64,000 bases of DNA, from NCBI GenBank assembly GCA_026125895.1, contig JAHCKG010000001.1, positions 124,001 to 188,000 of the forward strand. Reading direction: 5' to 3'. Both the position numbers and the translations under genes were made by a program. Position 1 is the first letter of the stretch. The number at the start of each line of letters is the position of its first letter. Source of the DNA: Pseudolabrys sp. (GTDB lineage: Bacteria > Pseudomonadota > Alphaproteobacteria > Rhizobiales > Xanthobacteraceae). The notes beneath the pieces were generated by a model. It had not been told where the DNA came from. It did not search any database and saw only the letters and a list, made by a program, of their open reading frames with translations. Of the stretch, positions 24,080-31,410 are shown piece after piece.

Positions 24080-24358
24080 CTGACCGATGCGCAGGAGATG
24101 CATCGCTGGGGACTCATCAATCGGCTCTGTCCGCCGCCGCAGGTGTTCGAGGAAGCCATGGCGCTCGCCCGCGTGATTGCGGCCAACGCGCCGCTGAGCA
24201 CGCGCCGGATGAAGGAAATGGCGAGGAAGGGCATGGGCCTGCCGCTCGCGGCGGCGCTGCGCCTCAATGTCGGCCCCAATCCTTACGCCTCGGAAGACCG
24301 CATTGAGGGAGCGCGCGCGTTCCTCGAGAAGCGGCAGCCGAACTGGAAGGGGCGTTAG
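24080..24358 (+). pseudogene. Enoyl-CoA hydratase/isomerase, C-terminal fragment
   Basis: The open frame gives LTDAQEMHRWGLINRLCPPP, FEEAMALARVIAANAPLSTR and RMKEMARKGMGLPLAAALRL, ending AFLEKRQPNWKGR. This is the last 90 or so residues of a crotonase-fold enzyme; the oxyanion-hole and active-site half is missing. An in-frame stop lies just upstream (24047-24049). Only residues from ATG 24098 could be translated and they would be inactive. It abuts the HDAC-like gene directly, so the two were probably one operon before the deletion. Confidence 0.85.
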
Positions 24359-25468
24359 ATGAATTCGACGGCATTCTACTGGAACGAACGCTGCTTCTGG
24401 CATTCCGGCGGCAATTACGCCTTCGTCGTGCCGGCGCAGGACTACGTGCAGCCGATGGCAGCCGGCGGCCTGCCGGAAACGCCGGAAAGCAAGCGGCGGT
24501 TTCTCAACCTGCTCGATGTCACCGGACTTCTCGCGCAGCTCGATGTCATTCGCGGCCAGCCCGCGAGCGAAGAGGAACTGCGGCGCGTGCATCCCGCCGC
24601 CTATCTCAAGGAGTTCAAGTCGCTCAGCGATGCCAATGGCGGCGAACTGGGCCTGCGGACGCCGTTCAGCAAAGGCGGCTACGAGATCGCGGCGCTGTCG
24701 GCGGGCATGGCCGTCGAGGCCGTCCGCAATGTCGCCAAGGGCATGCATCGCAACGCCTACGCTCTGTGCCGGCCGCCCGGTCATCACTGTCTGCCGACCG
24801 TGCCGATGGGCTTCTGCCTCATGGCCAATATCTCGATCGCTATCGAGGCTGCGCTGGCCGAGCGAACGGCAGCGCGCGTTGCCGTGCTGGATTGGGACGT
24901 TCATCACGGCAACGGCACCGAACACATCTTCTACGACCGCGCCGAAGTGTTCACGATCTCGATCCATCAGGAAGGCAACTTCCAGGCGGCCAGCGGCGCG
25001 GCGGACCGGCGCGGCGAGGGCGCGGGCGCCGGTTACAACATGAATGTGTCGCTGCTGCCGGGCAGCGGTCACGACGGCTATTGCTACGCGATGGACCGAA
25101 TCGTCGTCCCGGCGCTGCGTCAGTATCGTCCCGACATCATCGTCGTCGCCTGCGGCTTCGACGCGGCCGGTGTCGATCCCTTGTCGCGCATGCTCGCCAC
25201 CTCCGAGACCTTCCGGATGATGACGCAGAAGGTGCAGCAGGTCGCCGATGAGCAGTGCGGCGGCAAGCTCGTTCTCGCTCACGAAGGCGGCTACTCCGAA
25301 GTCTACGTGCCGTTCTGCGGGCACGCGGTTGTGCAGACGCTCAAGGGCTCCGCCATCGATGCCGGCGATCCGTTGCTGGAGCGGCTCAATTCCAAACAGC
25401 CGAGCCGGCGCTTCTGCGACTTCCAGCGGACGCTGATCGACGAAATGGCTGCCTATTTCGGGCTTTGA
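24359..25468 (+). CDS. Class II histone-deacetylase-like amidohydrolase
   Basis: A 369-aa zinc hydrolase of the HDAC/acetylpolyamine amidohydrolase superfamily. RPPGHHCLPTVPMGFCLMAN carries the catalytic His pair (about residues 140-141). LDWDVHHGNGTEHIFY supplies zinc Asp/His ligands, ACGFDAAGVDPLSR the second zinc Asp, and LAHEGGYSEVYVPFCG the final block. Bacterial members deacetylate acetylated polyamines or small amides. The ATG touches the stop of the enoyl-CoA hydratase remnant. A GNAT gene follows 24 bp later, pairing a deacetylase with an acetyltransferase. Confidence 0.92.
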   Translation: MNSTAFYWNERCFWHSGGNYAFVVPAQDYVQPMAAGGLPETPESKRRFLNLLDVTGLLAQLDVIRGQPASEEELRRVHPAAYLKEFKSLSDANGGELGLRTPFSKGGYEIAALSAGMAVEAVRNVAKGMHRNAYALCRPPGHHCLPTVPMGFCLMANISIAIEAALAERTAARVAVLDWDVHHGNGTEHIFYDRAEVFTISIHQEGNFQAASGAADRRGEGAGAGYNMNVSLLPGSGHDGYCYAMDRIVVPALRQYRPDIIVVACGFDAAGVDPLSRMLATSETFRMMTQKVQQVADEQCGGKLVLAHEGGYSEVYVPFCGHAVVQTLKGSAIDAGDPLLERLNSKQPSRRFCDFQRTLIDEMAAYFGL

Positions 25469-25492
25469 GAAGCGATCACAAGGGACGGCGTC

Positions 25493-25978
25493 ATGATTCG
25501 CGAACTAACGACGGACGATTGGAAAGTGTTTCGGCAGATTCGTCTTGAATCCCTTCAGAAGGAGCCGGGGGCCTTCGCGATATCCGCCGATGAATTCGAA
25601 GTGCTTCAGGAGCCCGCGCTGCGGGCCATCCTCGCAAACAAGATCACGCATGTCGCGTTCGACGGCGACGAGCCGGTCGGCATGATGTCGCTGGTCCCGC
25701 AGCACCTGAGCAAGAAGCATCATCGCAGCACGCTGGTCTTCGTTTATCTGCGCGGCGCTGCCCGGGGCCGTGGCCTGTCAAAAGCGCTTCACGCCGCGAT
25801 CGTCGAATCGGCGCGCAAGGCGGGTCTGCGCCAGATCGAGCTGCAGGTGACCGCCGAGAATACGCAGGCGATCGAGTTCTATGACAGGCTCGGCTACCAG
25901 AAGGTCGGCCGCATTCCCGGTGGCTTTCTGCACGACGGCCGCGAGATCGACGAGATCGTCATGGCGCTGCGCATTTGA
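25493..25978 (+). CDS. GNAT-family N-acetyltransferase
   Basis: A 161-aa protein with the GNAT fold: MIREL and WKVFRQIRLESLQKEPGAFA at the start, the acetyl-CoA loop RGAARGRGLSKALHAAIVES (R/Q-x-x-G-x-G/A type) and TAENTQAIEFYDRLGYQKVG, a RimI-like motif B. It acetylates an amine on an unknown substrate. Same strand as the deacetylase-like gene and probably co-transcribed. It is convergent with the DUF35 gene, which ends 18 bp away. Confidence 0.9.
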   Translation: MIRELTTDDWKVFRQIRLESLQKEPGAFAISADEFEVLQEPALRAILANKITHVAFDGDEPVGMMSLVPQHLSKKHHRSTLVFVYLRGAARGRGLSKALHAAIVESARKAGLRQIELQVTAENTQAIEFYDRLGYQKVGRIPGGFLHDGREIDEIVMALRI

Positions 25979-25996
25979 GGCGCAAGCGCGGACCGT

Positions 25997-26386
25997 TCAG
26001 GCGGCCGTGAACATCACGACCTTCTGGCCGCTCGCACTGTCGATGAAAACCGGCGTCAGCGTTTGGCCGATATGGACGCTCTCCGGAGCGCAGCCGATGA
26101 TATTGGCCATCATGGCGACGCGGTCGGCGATCTCGACATAGGCGATGATGTATTGACCTGCGCCGGAGCCGACGACGCTGAACGAATAAATTCGCGCCGG
26201 GGGCTTCGCATCGCGAAATTCCAGGCGCGTCGAATGGCAGTGCGGGCAAAGCGCGCGCGGGTAATGATGGCCGCGTCCACAGTCGAGACACGTCGCCACG
26301 ACGAGACGACCTGCATTGGCCGCATCCCAGAACGGCTTGGCCTCGGGCGAAATCTCCGGCGCGACCGGCGGGCGATCGGTTGCCAC
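25997..26386 (-). CDS. DUF35 zinc-ribbon/OB-fold protein (pair 1)
   Basis: A 129-aa protein: an N-terminal helix, a zinc ribbon (TCLDCGRGHHYPRALCPHCH, four Cys) and a C-terminal OB fold (PPARIYSFSVVGSGAGQYIIAYVEI). DUF35 proteins form complexes with thiolase-like partners; the steroid side-chain aldolase Ltp2-ChsH2 is a characterised example. The GTG start abuts the stop of the upstream thiolase-like gene with no gap, so they form one operon. First of three such pairs in the window. Confidence 0.9.
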   Translation of the reverse strand: MATDRPPVAPEISPEAKPFWDAANAGRLVVATCLDCGRGHHYPRALCPHCHSTRLEFRDAKPPARIYSFSVVGSGAGQYIIAYVEIADRVAMMANIIGCAPESVHIGQTLTPVFIDSASGQKVVMFTAA

Positions 26387-27556
26387 TTAACTCTCCCTGG
26401 CTAGAACGAGCGTGGCGCAGGCGTGCCGTGTGCCGAGCGCGCCGCCGGTGCCGTGCACCAGCGCCAGCCGGCAATCCGGCACCTGAACCGCGGCATGCGC
26501 CTCGCCGCGAAGCTGGCGGACCGCCTCGATGATCTTCGTCATGCCGCCGCGGTTCGCCGGATGATTGTTGCACAGGCCGCCGCCGTCGGTGTTGAACGGC
26601 AGGGCGCCCACGCCGGCAATGAGCGTGCCGTTTTCGACAAAGCCGCCGCCCTGGCCCTTCTTGCAGAAGCCGAGATCCTCGAGCGCGATCAGCACCGTGA
26701 TGGTGAAGCTGTCGTAGATGGACGCATACTGGATCTGGCTCGGCGCAACGCCGGCCTCGCGGAACGCCTGCGGCCCGCTCCATCGCGCCGCCGTGTAGGT
26801 GAGGTCGATGTCGCCCCCAGCCTGGTGCTTGACGGCCTCGCCGGCGCCGAGAATTTTGACGAAAGGCTTCTTGAGACTGCGCGCCGCGTCCGGCCGCGCC
26901 AGGATGATGGCGCCGCCGCCGTCGGTCACGACGCAACAGTCGAGCCGGCGCAACGGCGAAGCGACCATCGGCGATGCCAGCACGTCATCGACCGTGACGA
27001 CGTTGCGCAAGAGCGCATAAGGGTTATGACTGGCGTGCCGCGAAGCCGCGACCTTGATCCAGGCGAGTTGGGCGCTGGTCGTGCCGTATTCGAACATGTG
27101 ACGCGCGGCGCACAGTGCGTAACTGGCCGGCGTGGTGGGCCCATACGGCACTTCGAAATCACGCTCCGGCCGGTCGGCCGGCACCGCAAGCGCCGCCGCG
27201 CTCGACGACCGGTTGGCGCTGCGCGGCTTTCCGGCAAGGGTGATGAGCGCCACGTTGCAATAGCCGGCATCGATGGCGCGAGCCGCCCGCAATGCATGCG
27301 ACAGATAGGACGCACCGCCAAAATCCGTGGCGTCGATATACCGTGGCGAGATATTCATGTAGTCGAGGACGCTCAGCGCGCCCAGGCCCGGCGCGTCTCC
27401 GGCGCAGAAATAGCCGTCGATGTCGGAGAAATCGATGCCGGCATCGGCGACCGCGCCGAGGGCGCATTCCGCATGAAGCTGCACGATCGACTTGTCGGGC
27501 GCGTTGCGAGTCGGGTGTTCGTAGGCGCCGATGATCCCGGCCCGGTAGCTCGTCAT
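26387..27556 (-). CDS. Thiolase-like protein lacking the nucleophilic Cys (pair 1)
   Basis: A 389-aa protein of the SCP2/lipid-transfer thiolase family. At the position of the acyl-accepting Cys the sequence is FGGASYLSHALRAARAIDAG, with Gly in place of Cys. IYDSFTITVLIALEDLGFC carries the conserved YD-F. NNHPANRGG keeps the His block, but the C-terminal CxG is replaced by HGTGGALG. It cannot be a normal thiolase; an aldolase-type or other C-C cleaving role with its DUF35 partner fits. The ATG at 27556 is taken instead of one six codons earlier. Confidence 0.88.
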   Translation of the reverse strand: MTSYRAGIIGAYEHPTRNAPDKSIVQLHAECALGAVADAGIDFSDIDGYFCAGDAPGLGALSVLDYMNISPRYIDATDFGGASYLSHALRAARAIDAGYCNVALITLAGKPRSANRSSSAAALAVPADRPERDFEVPYGPTTPASYALCAARHMFEYGTTSAQLAWIKVAASRHASHNPYALLRNVVTVDDVLASPMVASPLRRLDCCVVTDGGGAIILARPDAARSLKKPFVKILGAGEAVKHQAGGDIDLTYTAARWSGPQAFREAGVAPSQIQYASIYDSFTITVLIALEDLGFCKKGQGGGFVENGTLIAGVGALPFNTDGGGLCNNHPANRGGMTKIIEAVRQLRGEAHAAVQVPDCRLALVHGTGGALGTRHACATLVLARES

Positions 27557-27643
27557 TGGCTCGGTTTCCCGCAATTGCCCGCAGTCGAGAAACTATATCG
27601 GGGCCACAGCAGGACCTAAAGGCAGGCGCCGCGGCTCATTCGG

Positions 27644-27668
27644 ATATCAGCTATAGTTTCCAACTATA
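27644..27668. promoter_or_regulatory. Overlapping dyads upstream of thiolase/DUF35 pair 1
   Basis: ATATCAGCTAT (27644-27654) fits ATARC-W-GYTAT with one mismatch. Overlapping it, TATAGTT (27652-27658) and AACTATA (27662-27668) form a perfect 7-bp dyad. The sites lie about 90-110 bp upstream of the thiolase-like start at 27556. Confidence 0.45.
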
Positions 27669-27763
27669 TGAATGCGGCGGGCCGCCCGGTTACCGATGGC
27701 CGTCCGACTGCCATGGCTTCCGCGGCCCGGCGCGTATCCGGCCAGGGGCGGCCGCTCCGGACT

Positions 27764-28687
27764 CTATGTCAATCGGTAGTACTTCAGCGCGTTGTCGTGA
27801 AACAGCTTGCGCTGGTCAGCCTCGGAGCGATCCGCGACGGCGGCAAAGAAGCCGGCATAGATGTCGCGGTAGGAGCCGGCCAGGCTATCGACGGGATAGT
27901 TGCTGGCGAACATGCAGCGCCCGGCGCCGAAAATGGCGATGGTATCGCGGATGATCGGACCATTGGCTTCGACCGTCCACGGCAGGCCGCGCCGGCCGAG
28001 ACCGGAGATCTTGATCGCGACATTGTCCTGCGCCGCCACGCGGTCGAGCGCGCCGCGCCATGCGGCGAGGCCTTCGGCGCTGCGATCCGCCGGCAGTCCG
28101 GTGTGATTGATGATGATCGTCGTGCGCGGGAAATCGGCGGCCAGTTCCGCCGCGGCATCAAAGTGCCACCACGGCGTTTGCAGGTCGTAGGACAGGCCGT
28201 ACGTCTCGAGTAGCGCATAGCCGTTGCGCCAGGTTGGATCGTCCATCGAGCCGGGCAGGCCGCGCTGCGCCCCGGTGGCTGTCGCGGCGGCGGCCGGTTT
28301 CTGGCGAATGCCGCGCATCAGTTTGCTGGCAGCGTGCCCGGCGAGTACGTCCTTGATATTGTCGCGCTCGAATTCGGCGTGGCCGATGCACGCCGTCGGC
28401 AGCCCGGTCGCGGCGTTGAGGGTTTCCAGCCAGCGCGTTTCGGCAACGGGATCGGCGCGATCCCATTCGGCCTCCATGTGCACAGTCATGCGCAGATCGA
28501 GGCCGGCGCTGTCGCGGCGCAGGTCGCCGGGCAGGTAGTTGCGGCGGATGGCCGAATAGTCGCCGTAGCGGAACGGGATCGGCTCCTTGTCGCAGAGCCA
28601 CGGGTAGTAGTTGCGCGTCAGGTCCCAGAAATGCTGGTGCGCATCGACGATCGGAAAGGGGGGAAGGTCGGTGCGCTGGTCGGCCAC
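27764..28687 (-). CDS. Amidohydrolase family protein (TIM barrel)
   Basis: A 307-aa metal-dependent hydrolase of the amidohydrolase-2 (PDC lactonase / fuconolactonase-like) group: PIVDAHQHFWDLTRNYYPWL with the HxH metal site near residue 17, TIIINHTG with the later metal His, and MFASNYPVD near the C-terminus. Members hydrolyse lactones or decarboxylate ring-cleavage products. It lies 10 bp downstream of the PdxA-like gene on the same strand. In this context a lactone of a sugar acid or a dicarboxylate is a reasonable substrate, but this is inference. Confidence 0.9.
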   Translation of the reverse strand: MADQRTDLPPFPIVDAHQHFWDLTRNYYPWLCDKEPIPFRYGDYSAIRRNYLPGDLRRDSAGLDLRMTVHMEAEWDRADPVAETRWLETLNAATGLPTACIGHAEFERDNIKDVLAGHAASKLMRGIRQKPAAAATATGAQRGLPGSMDDPTWRNGYALLETYGLSYDLQTPWWHFDAAAELAADFPRTTIIINHTGLPADRSAEGLAAWRGALDRVAAQDNVAIKISGLGRRGLPWTVEANGPIIRDTIAIFGAGRCMFASNYPVDSLAGSYRDIYAGFFAAVADRSEADQRKLFHDNALKYYRLT

Positions 28688-28697
28688 GGCTCGTCCC

Positions 28698-29729
28698 TTA
28701 GGCCGCCGAGCGCGCCATGCGCAACGAGGTCAGCGACAAGAGCGTCTCGAACGCCTTGATGGTGGCGGACGGGTCGGCGATGCCCTGGCCGGCGATGTCG
28801 TAGGCCGTGCCGTGCGCCGGCGTCGTGATCGGCACCGGCATGCCGCCGAGGATGGTGACGCCGCGTTCGAAGCCCATCAGCTTGAGGGCGATCTGGCCCT
28901 GGTCGTGGTACATCGTCAGGACGACGTCGTAGTCGCCGCGCCGCGCCTTGAGCCAGACTGTGTCGGCCGGGAACGGGCCTTCGACCGCGTATTGCCGGCC
29001 CTGGGCGTCGGCGACCGCCGGGGAAATGATGTCGATCTCCTCGTTGCCGAACAGCCCCCCTTCGCCGGCGTGGGGGTTGAGGCCGGCGACGGCGATGCGC
29101 GGCCGGGCGATGCCGGCGGCTTGGAGTGTCGCCGCAGTCGCCTCGATCGCCCTGACGACCCGCTCGCGGGTCAGGAGGCCGGCGACCTCGCGCAGCGGTT
29201 CGTGCGAGGTGACGCGGGCATTCCACAGGTCGTCCAGGCGGTTGTATTCGCTGCACTCGCCCTTCCAGCCGAGGATGTCCACCGCCCAGCGGATCTCGTC
29301 CGGGTAGGGGTTGCCGGCCTTTTTCAGCGCCAGCTTGTTGAACGGCGTGAACATGATGCCGTCCACCTGCTGCTGCTTCGCCAGCAGCAGCGCTTCCTTG
29401 AAATTCCTGATCGCGAACGCCCCGCCCTCAGCGCTCGCTTCCTTCGCATGGATGGTCGCCGGATCGAGGTGACCAAGATCGATGAACACCGGCTGACCCG
29501 GCGCCGCGCGACCGATGTCGCCGGCTGGCACGGTGCGCACATCCACCTTCACGCCGGCTGCTTTTTCTCCAGCGTCCAGAGCACGGCGGTCGCCGATGAT
29601 CGCGACGGCGGCGCGATCGAGCCGTTCGCGGCGATCAAGCAGGCGCGCCAGCAATTCCGGACTGATGCCGGCAGGGTCGCCCATGGCGATGACAATGCGG
29701 GGAAAGGTGTCGGTCGTCGCCTGCGTCAT
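28698..29729 (-). CDS. PdxA-like 4-hydroxythreonine-4-phosphate dehydrogenase family protein
   Basis: A 343-aa enzyme: IVIAMGDPAGISPELLARLL at the N-terminus, MFTPFNKLALKKAG, LNPHAGEGGLFGNEE and MYHDQGQIALKLMGF (metal His residues), then TTPAHGTAYDIAGQGIADPS. These are the PdxA family signatures. No vitamin B6 genes are near. The gene shares an operator with a TRAP transporter and an operon with an amidohydrolase, so it more likely belongs to the PdxA2 group that oxidises four-carbon acid-sugar phosphates or related acids. A long open frame continuing upstream over the TRAP gene is antisense shadow. Confidence 0.9.
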   Translation of the reverse strand: MTQATTDTFPRIVIAMGDPAGISPELLARLLDRRERLDRAAVAIIGDRRALDAGEKAAGVKVDVRTVPAGDIGRAAPGQPVFIDLGHLDPATIHAKEASAEGGAFAIRNFKEALLLAKQQQVDGIMFTPFNKLALKKAGNPYPDEIRWAVDILGWKGECSEYNRLDDLWNARVTSHEPLREVAGLLTRERVVRAIEATAATLQAAGIARPRIAVAGLNPHAGEGGLFGNEEIDIISPAVADAQGRQYAVEGPFPADTVWLKARRGDYDVVLTMYHDQGQIALKLMGFERGVTILGGMPVPITTPAHGTAYDIAGQGIADPSATIKAFETLLSLTSLRMARSAA

Positions 29730-29766
29730 TGCGCTTTCAGCCCGTCGTTTTCTGCAAACGCCAATT

Positions 29767-29788
29767 TGCATATTGCATTCAATATGCA
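29767..29788. promoter_or_regulatory. Perfect FCD-GntR-type operator between PdxA-like and TRAP genes
   Basis: TGCATATTG (29767-29775) and its exact complement CAATATGCA (29780-29788) flank CATT. The TTG-N4-CAA core is typical of FCD-GntR operators. The site lies 38 bp from the PdxA-like start and 62 bp from the TRAP start, placed to control both. The likely binder is the GntR encoded at 32703 at the end of the TRAP operon. Confidence 0.7.
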
Positions 29789-29849
29789 GGTATGAATAAT
29801 TCTTTGGCATAGAGGGGTCAACCCTCACCAACGATCGGGAGGAAATGCC

Positions 29850-30851
29850 ATGCGTGTTCTCGCGCCGCTTTGCGCCGCCGTGGCGACGGCACTTGCCATA
29901 GCCGCCGGTCCGGCCGCGGCTCAGCAGAAAATCATCCTCAAATACGCGCATGTCGGCGCCGAGGGCGAGACGCAGACGCAATATGCCGCCGAGCTCGCCA
30001 AGCTGGTCGGCGAGAAGACGCAAGGCCGCATCGAAATCCGCGTCTTCCCGGGTTCCCAGCTCGGCAATCTCAGCGAGATGATCGACGGCGTCCGTATCGG
30101 CGCCATCCAGATGGGCCATCACGACTTCTCCTCGCTCGACCGTATCGATCCCGACGTCGCTGTGTTCAACGCGCCGTTCCTGTTCACGAGTCCCGAACAG
30201 GCCATGCGCGCCACCAACGAGGCGACGTCGCCGGTGCTTCAGGAGATCAACAAGAAGCTCGTTGAAAAAGGTGGCGTGCGCATCGTCGGCAACTTCTATC
30301 GCGGCGCCCGTCAACTGTCGGCGCGCTATGCGGTGCGCTCGCCGAAGGACATGGAAGGCAAGAAGTTCCGCTCCGTGCCGGTGCCGCTGTGGAACTCCAT
30401 GATTAAGGGCATGGGTGCGATCCCGACGCCGGTCGAAATCTCCGAGATCATGCCGGCCCTCATGACCGGTCTCGTCGACGGCCAGGAAAACCCGCTCAAC
30501 AACATCATCGCCCGCAAGATGTGGGAAGCGAACAAGTTCGTGATGATGACCAGCCATATGGAGTCGGTGCTTGCGGTGTTCATTAATGAAAAGGCGTGGG
30601 AGGGCATCCCGGCCGCCGACCGCAAGATCATGCAGGATTGCTTCGCCGAGATGGGCCAGCGCTCATTGAAGTGGGCGAAGGACGCCGAAGCGGACGAAAT
30701 CGCGACGCTGAAGAAGAACGGCGTCACCATCATCGACGAGAAGAGCGGTCTCGACCTCAAGGCGTTCCGCGAATCCGTCGGCAAGCAGATTCTCAAGGAC
30801 TACCCGAACTGGGGTCCGTATATCGCCAAGCTCAAGGAAACGCAGGGCTGA
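29850..30851 (+). CDS. dctP: TRAP transporter substrate-binding protein (DctP family)
   Basis: A 333-aa periplasmic binding protein with a Sec signal (residues about 1-25, cut after AAGPAAA). The TRAP fold is visible: LKYAHVGAEGETQTQYAAEL, GRIEIRVFPGSQLGNLSEMI, and GKKFRSVPVPLWNSMIKGMG with the carboxylate-binding Arg, followed by GLVDGQENPLNNI. It captures an organic acid for the DctQM permease. GGGAGGAAATGCC is a strong ribosome site. First gene of dctPQM-gntR-hibadh. Confidence 0.94.
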   Translation: MRVLAPLCAAVATALAIAAGPAAAQQKIILKYAHVGAEGETQTQYAAELAKLVGEKTQGRIEIRVFPGSQLGNLSEMIDGVRIGAIQMGHHDFSSLDRIDPDVAVFNAPFLFTSPEQAMRATNEATSPVLQEINKKLVEKGGVRIVGNFYRGARQLSARYAVRSPKDMEGKKFRSVPVPLWNSMIKGMGAIPTPVEISEIMPALMTGLVDGQENPLNNIIARKMWEANKFVMMTSHMESVLAVFINEKAWEGIPAADRKIMQDCFAEMGQRSLKWAKDAEADEIATLKKNGVTIIDEKSGLDLKAFRESVGKQILKDYPNWGPYIAKLKETQG

Positions 30852-30903
30852 TGGAAGGGGCGGGCGGGCCGCGTGTCCGTCCGCCCATCCGCTAGCAAGC
30901 ACT

Positions 30904-31392
30904 ATGCAGAAGTTCTGGACCCTGATCGAACGCTGGCTGGGCGTCGTCGCGATGGCGGCGCTGTTTTCGCTCGTCGTGCTCCCGGCGCTCCAGGTCGTTC
31001 TGCGCGGCGTGTTCAACAGTCCGATCACCGGGCTCGAAGAATCGACGCGCTGGGGCCTGATCATCTTGGTCTTTATGGCGAGCCCGCTGCTGATATCCGC
31101 CAACGAGCATATCCGGCTGGCCGAGTTCATCGACTTCCTGCCGAAGCCGGTGCGCATCCTGCTCGAGCGCGTGATCATGCTGGTAAGCGGCCTAGCGCTC
31201 GGTATCGTCGCCATCGCGGGCGGGCTGTCGATCTGGCGCAATTTCGGCACGCGCACGCCGATCCTCGACATTCCGTTCTGGCTGTTCGCGGCGCCGATGC
31301 TGATCGGCTTTGCTCTCGGGGCCATCGGTTACGTCTGGTACGCCGTTCGCCGCAAGCCGCCGACCGTCGAAGGTCCGAGCCCCGTTATCTGA
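30904..31392 (+). CDS. dctQ: TRAP transporter small permease (DctQ family)
   Basis: A 162-aa membrane protein with four hydrophobic helices. FNSPITGLEESTRWGLIILVFMASP is the conserved DctQ helix 2 region (E-x-x-R/T-x-x-x). It lies 52 bp after dctP and 18 bp before the large permease. Full length. Confidence 0.92.
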   Translation: MQKFWTLIERWLGVVAMAALFSLVVLPALQVVLRGVFNSPITGLEESTRWGLIILVFMASPLLISANEHIRLAEFIDFLPKPVRILLERVIMLVSGLALGIVAIAGGLSIWRNFGTRTPILDIPFWLFAAPMLIGFALGAIGYVWYAVRRKPPTVEGPSPVI

Positions 31393-31410
31393 CGACAGGA
31401 AGACGCGACG

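Noticed and set aside
24017-25324. A 435-codon minus-strand frame opposite the HDAC-like gene
   Set aside because: His/Arg-rich shadow composition. The plus-strand gene has all zinc-ligand motifs.
26387-27556. Annotation of the three thiolase-family genes as acetyl-CoA acetyltransferases
   Set aside because: All lack the nucleophilic Cys and the C-terminal CxG, so the classical reaction is not supported.
28698-30557. A 619-codon minus-strand open frame across the PdxA-like gene and the TRAP binding protein
   Set aside because: Only its C-terminal 343 codons are homologous (PdxA family). The rest is antisense to a well-supported dctP gene with a signal peptide and has the composition of a high-GC shadow.
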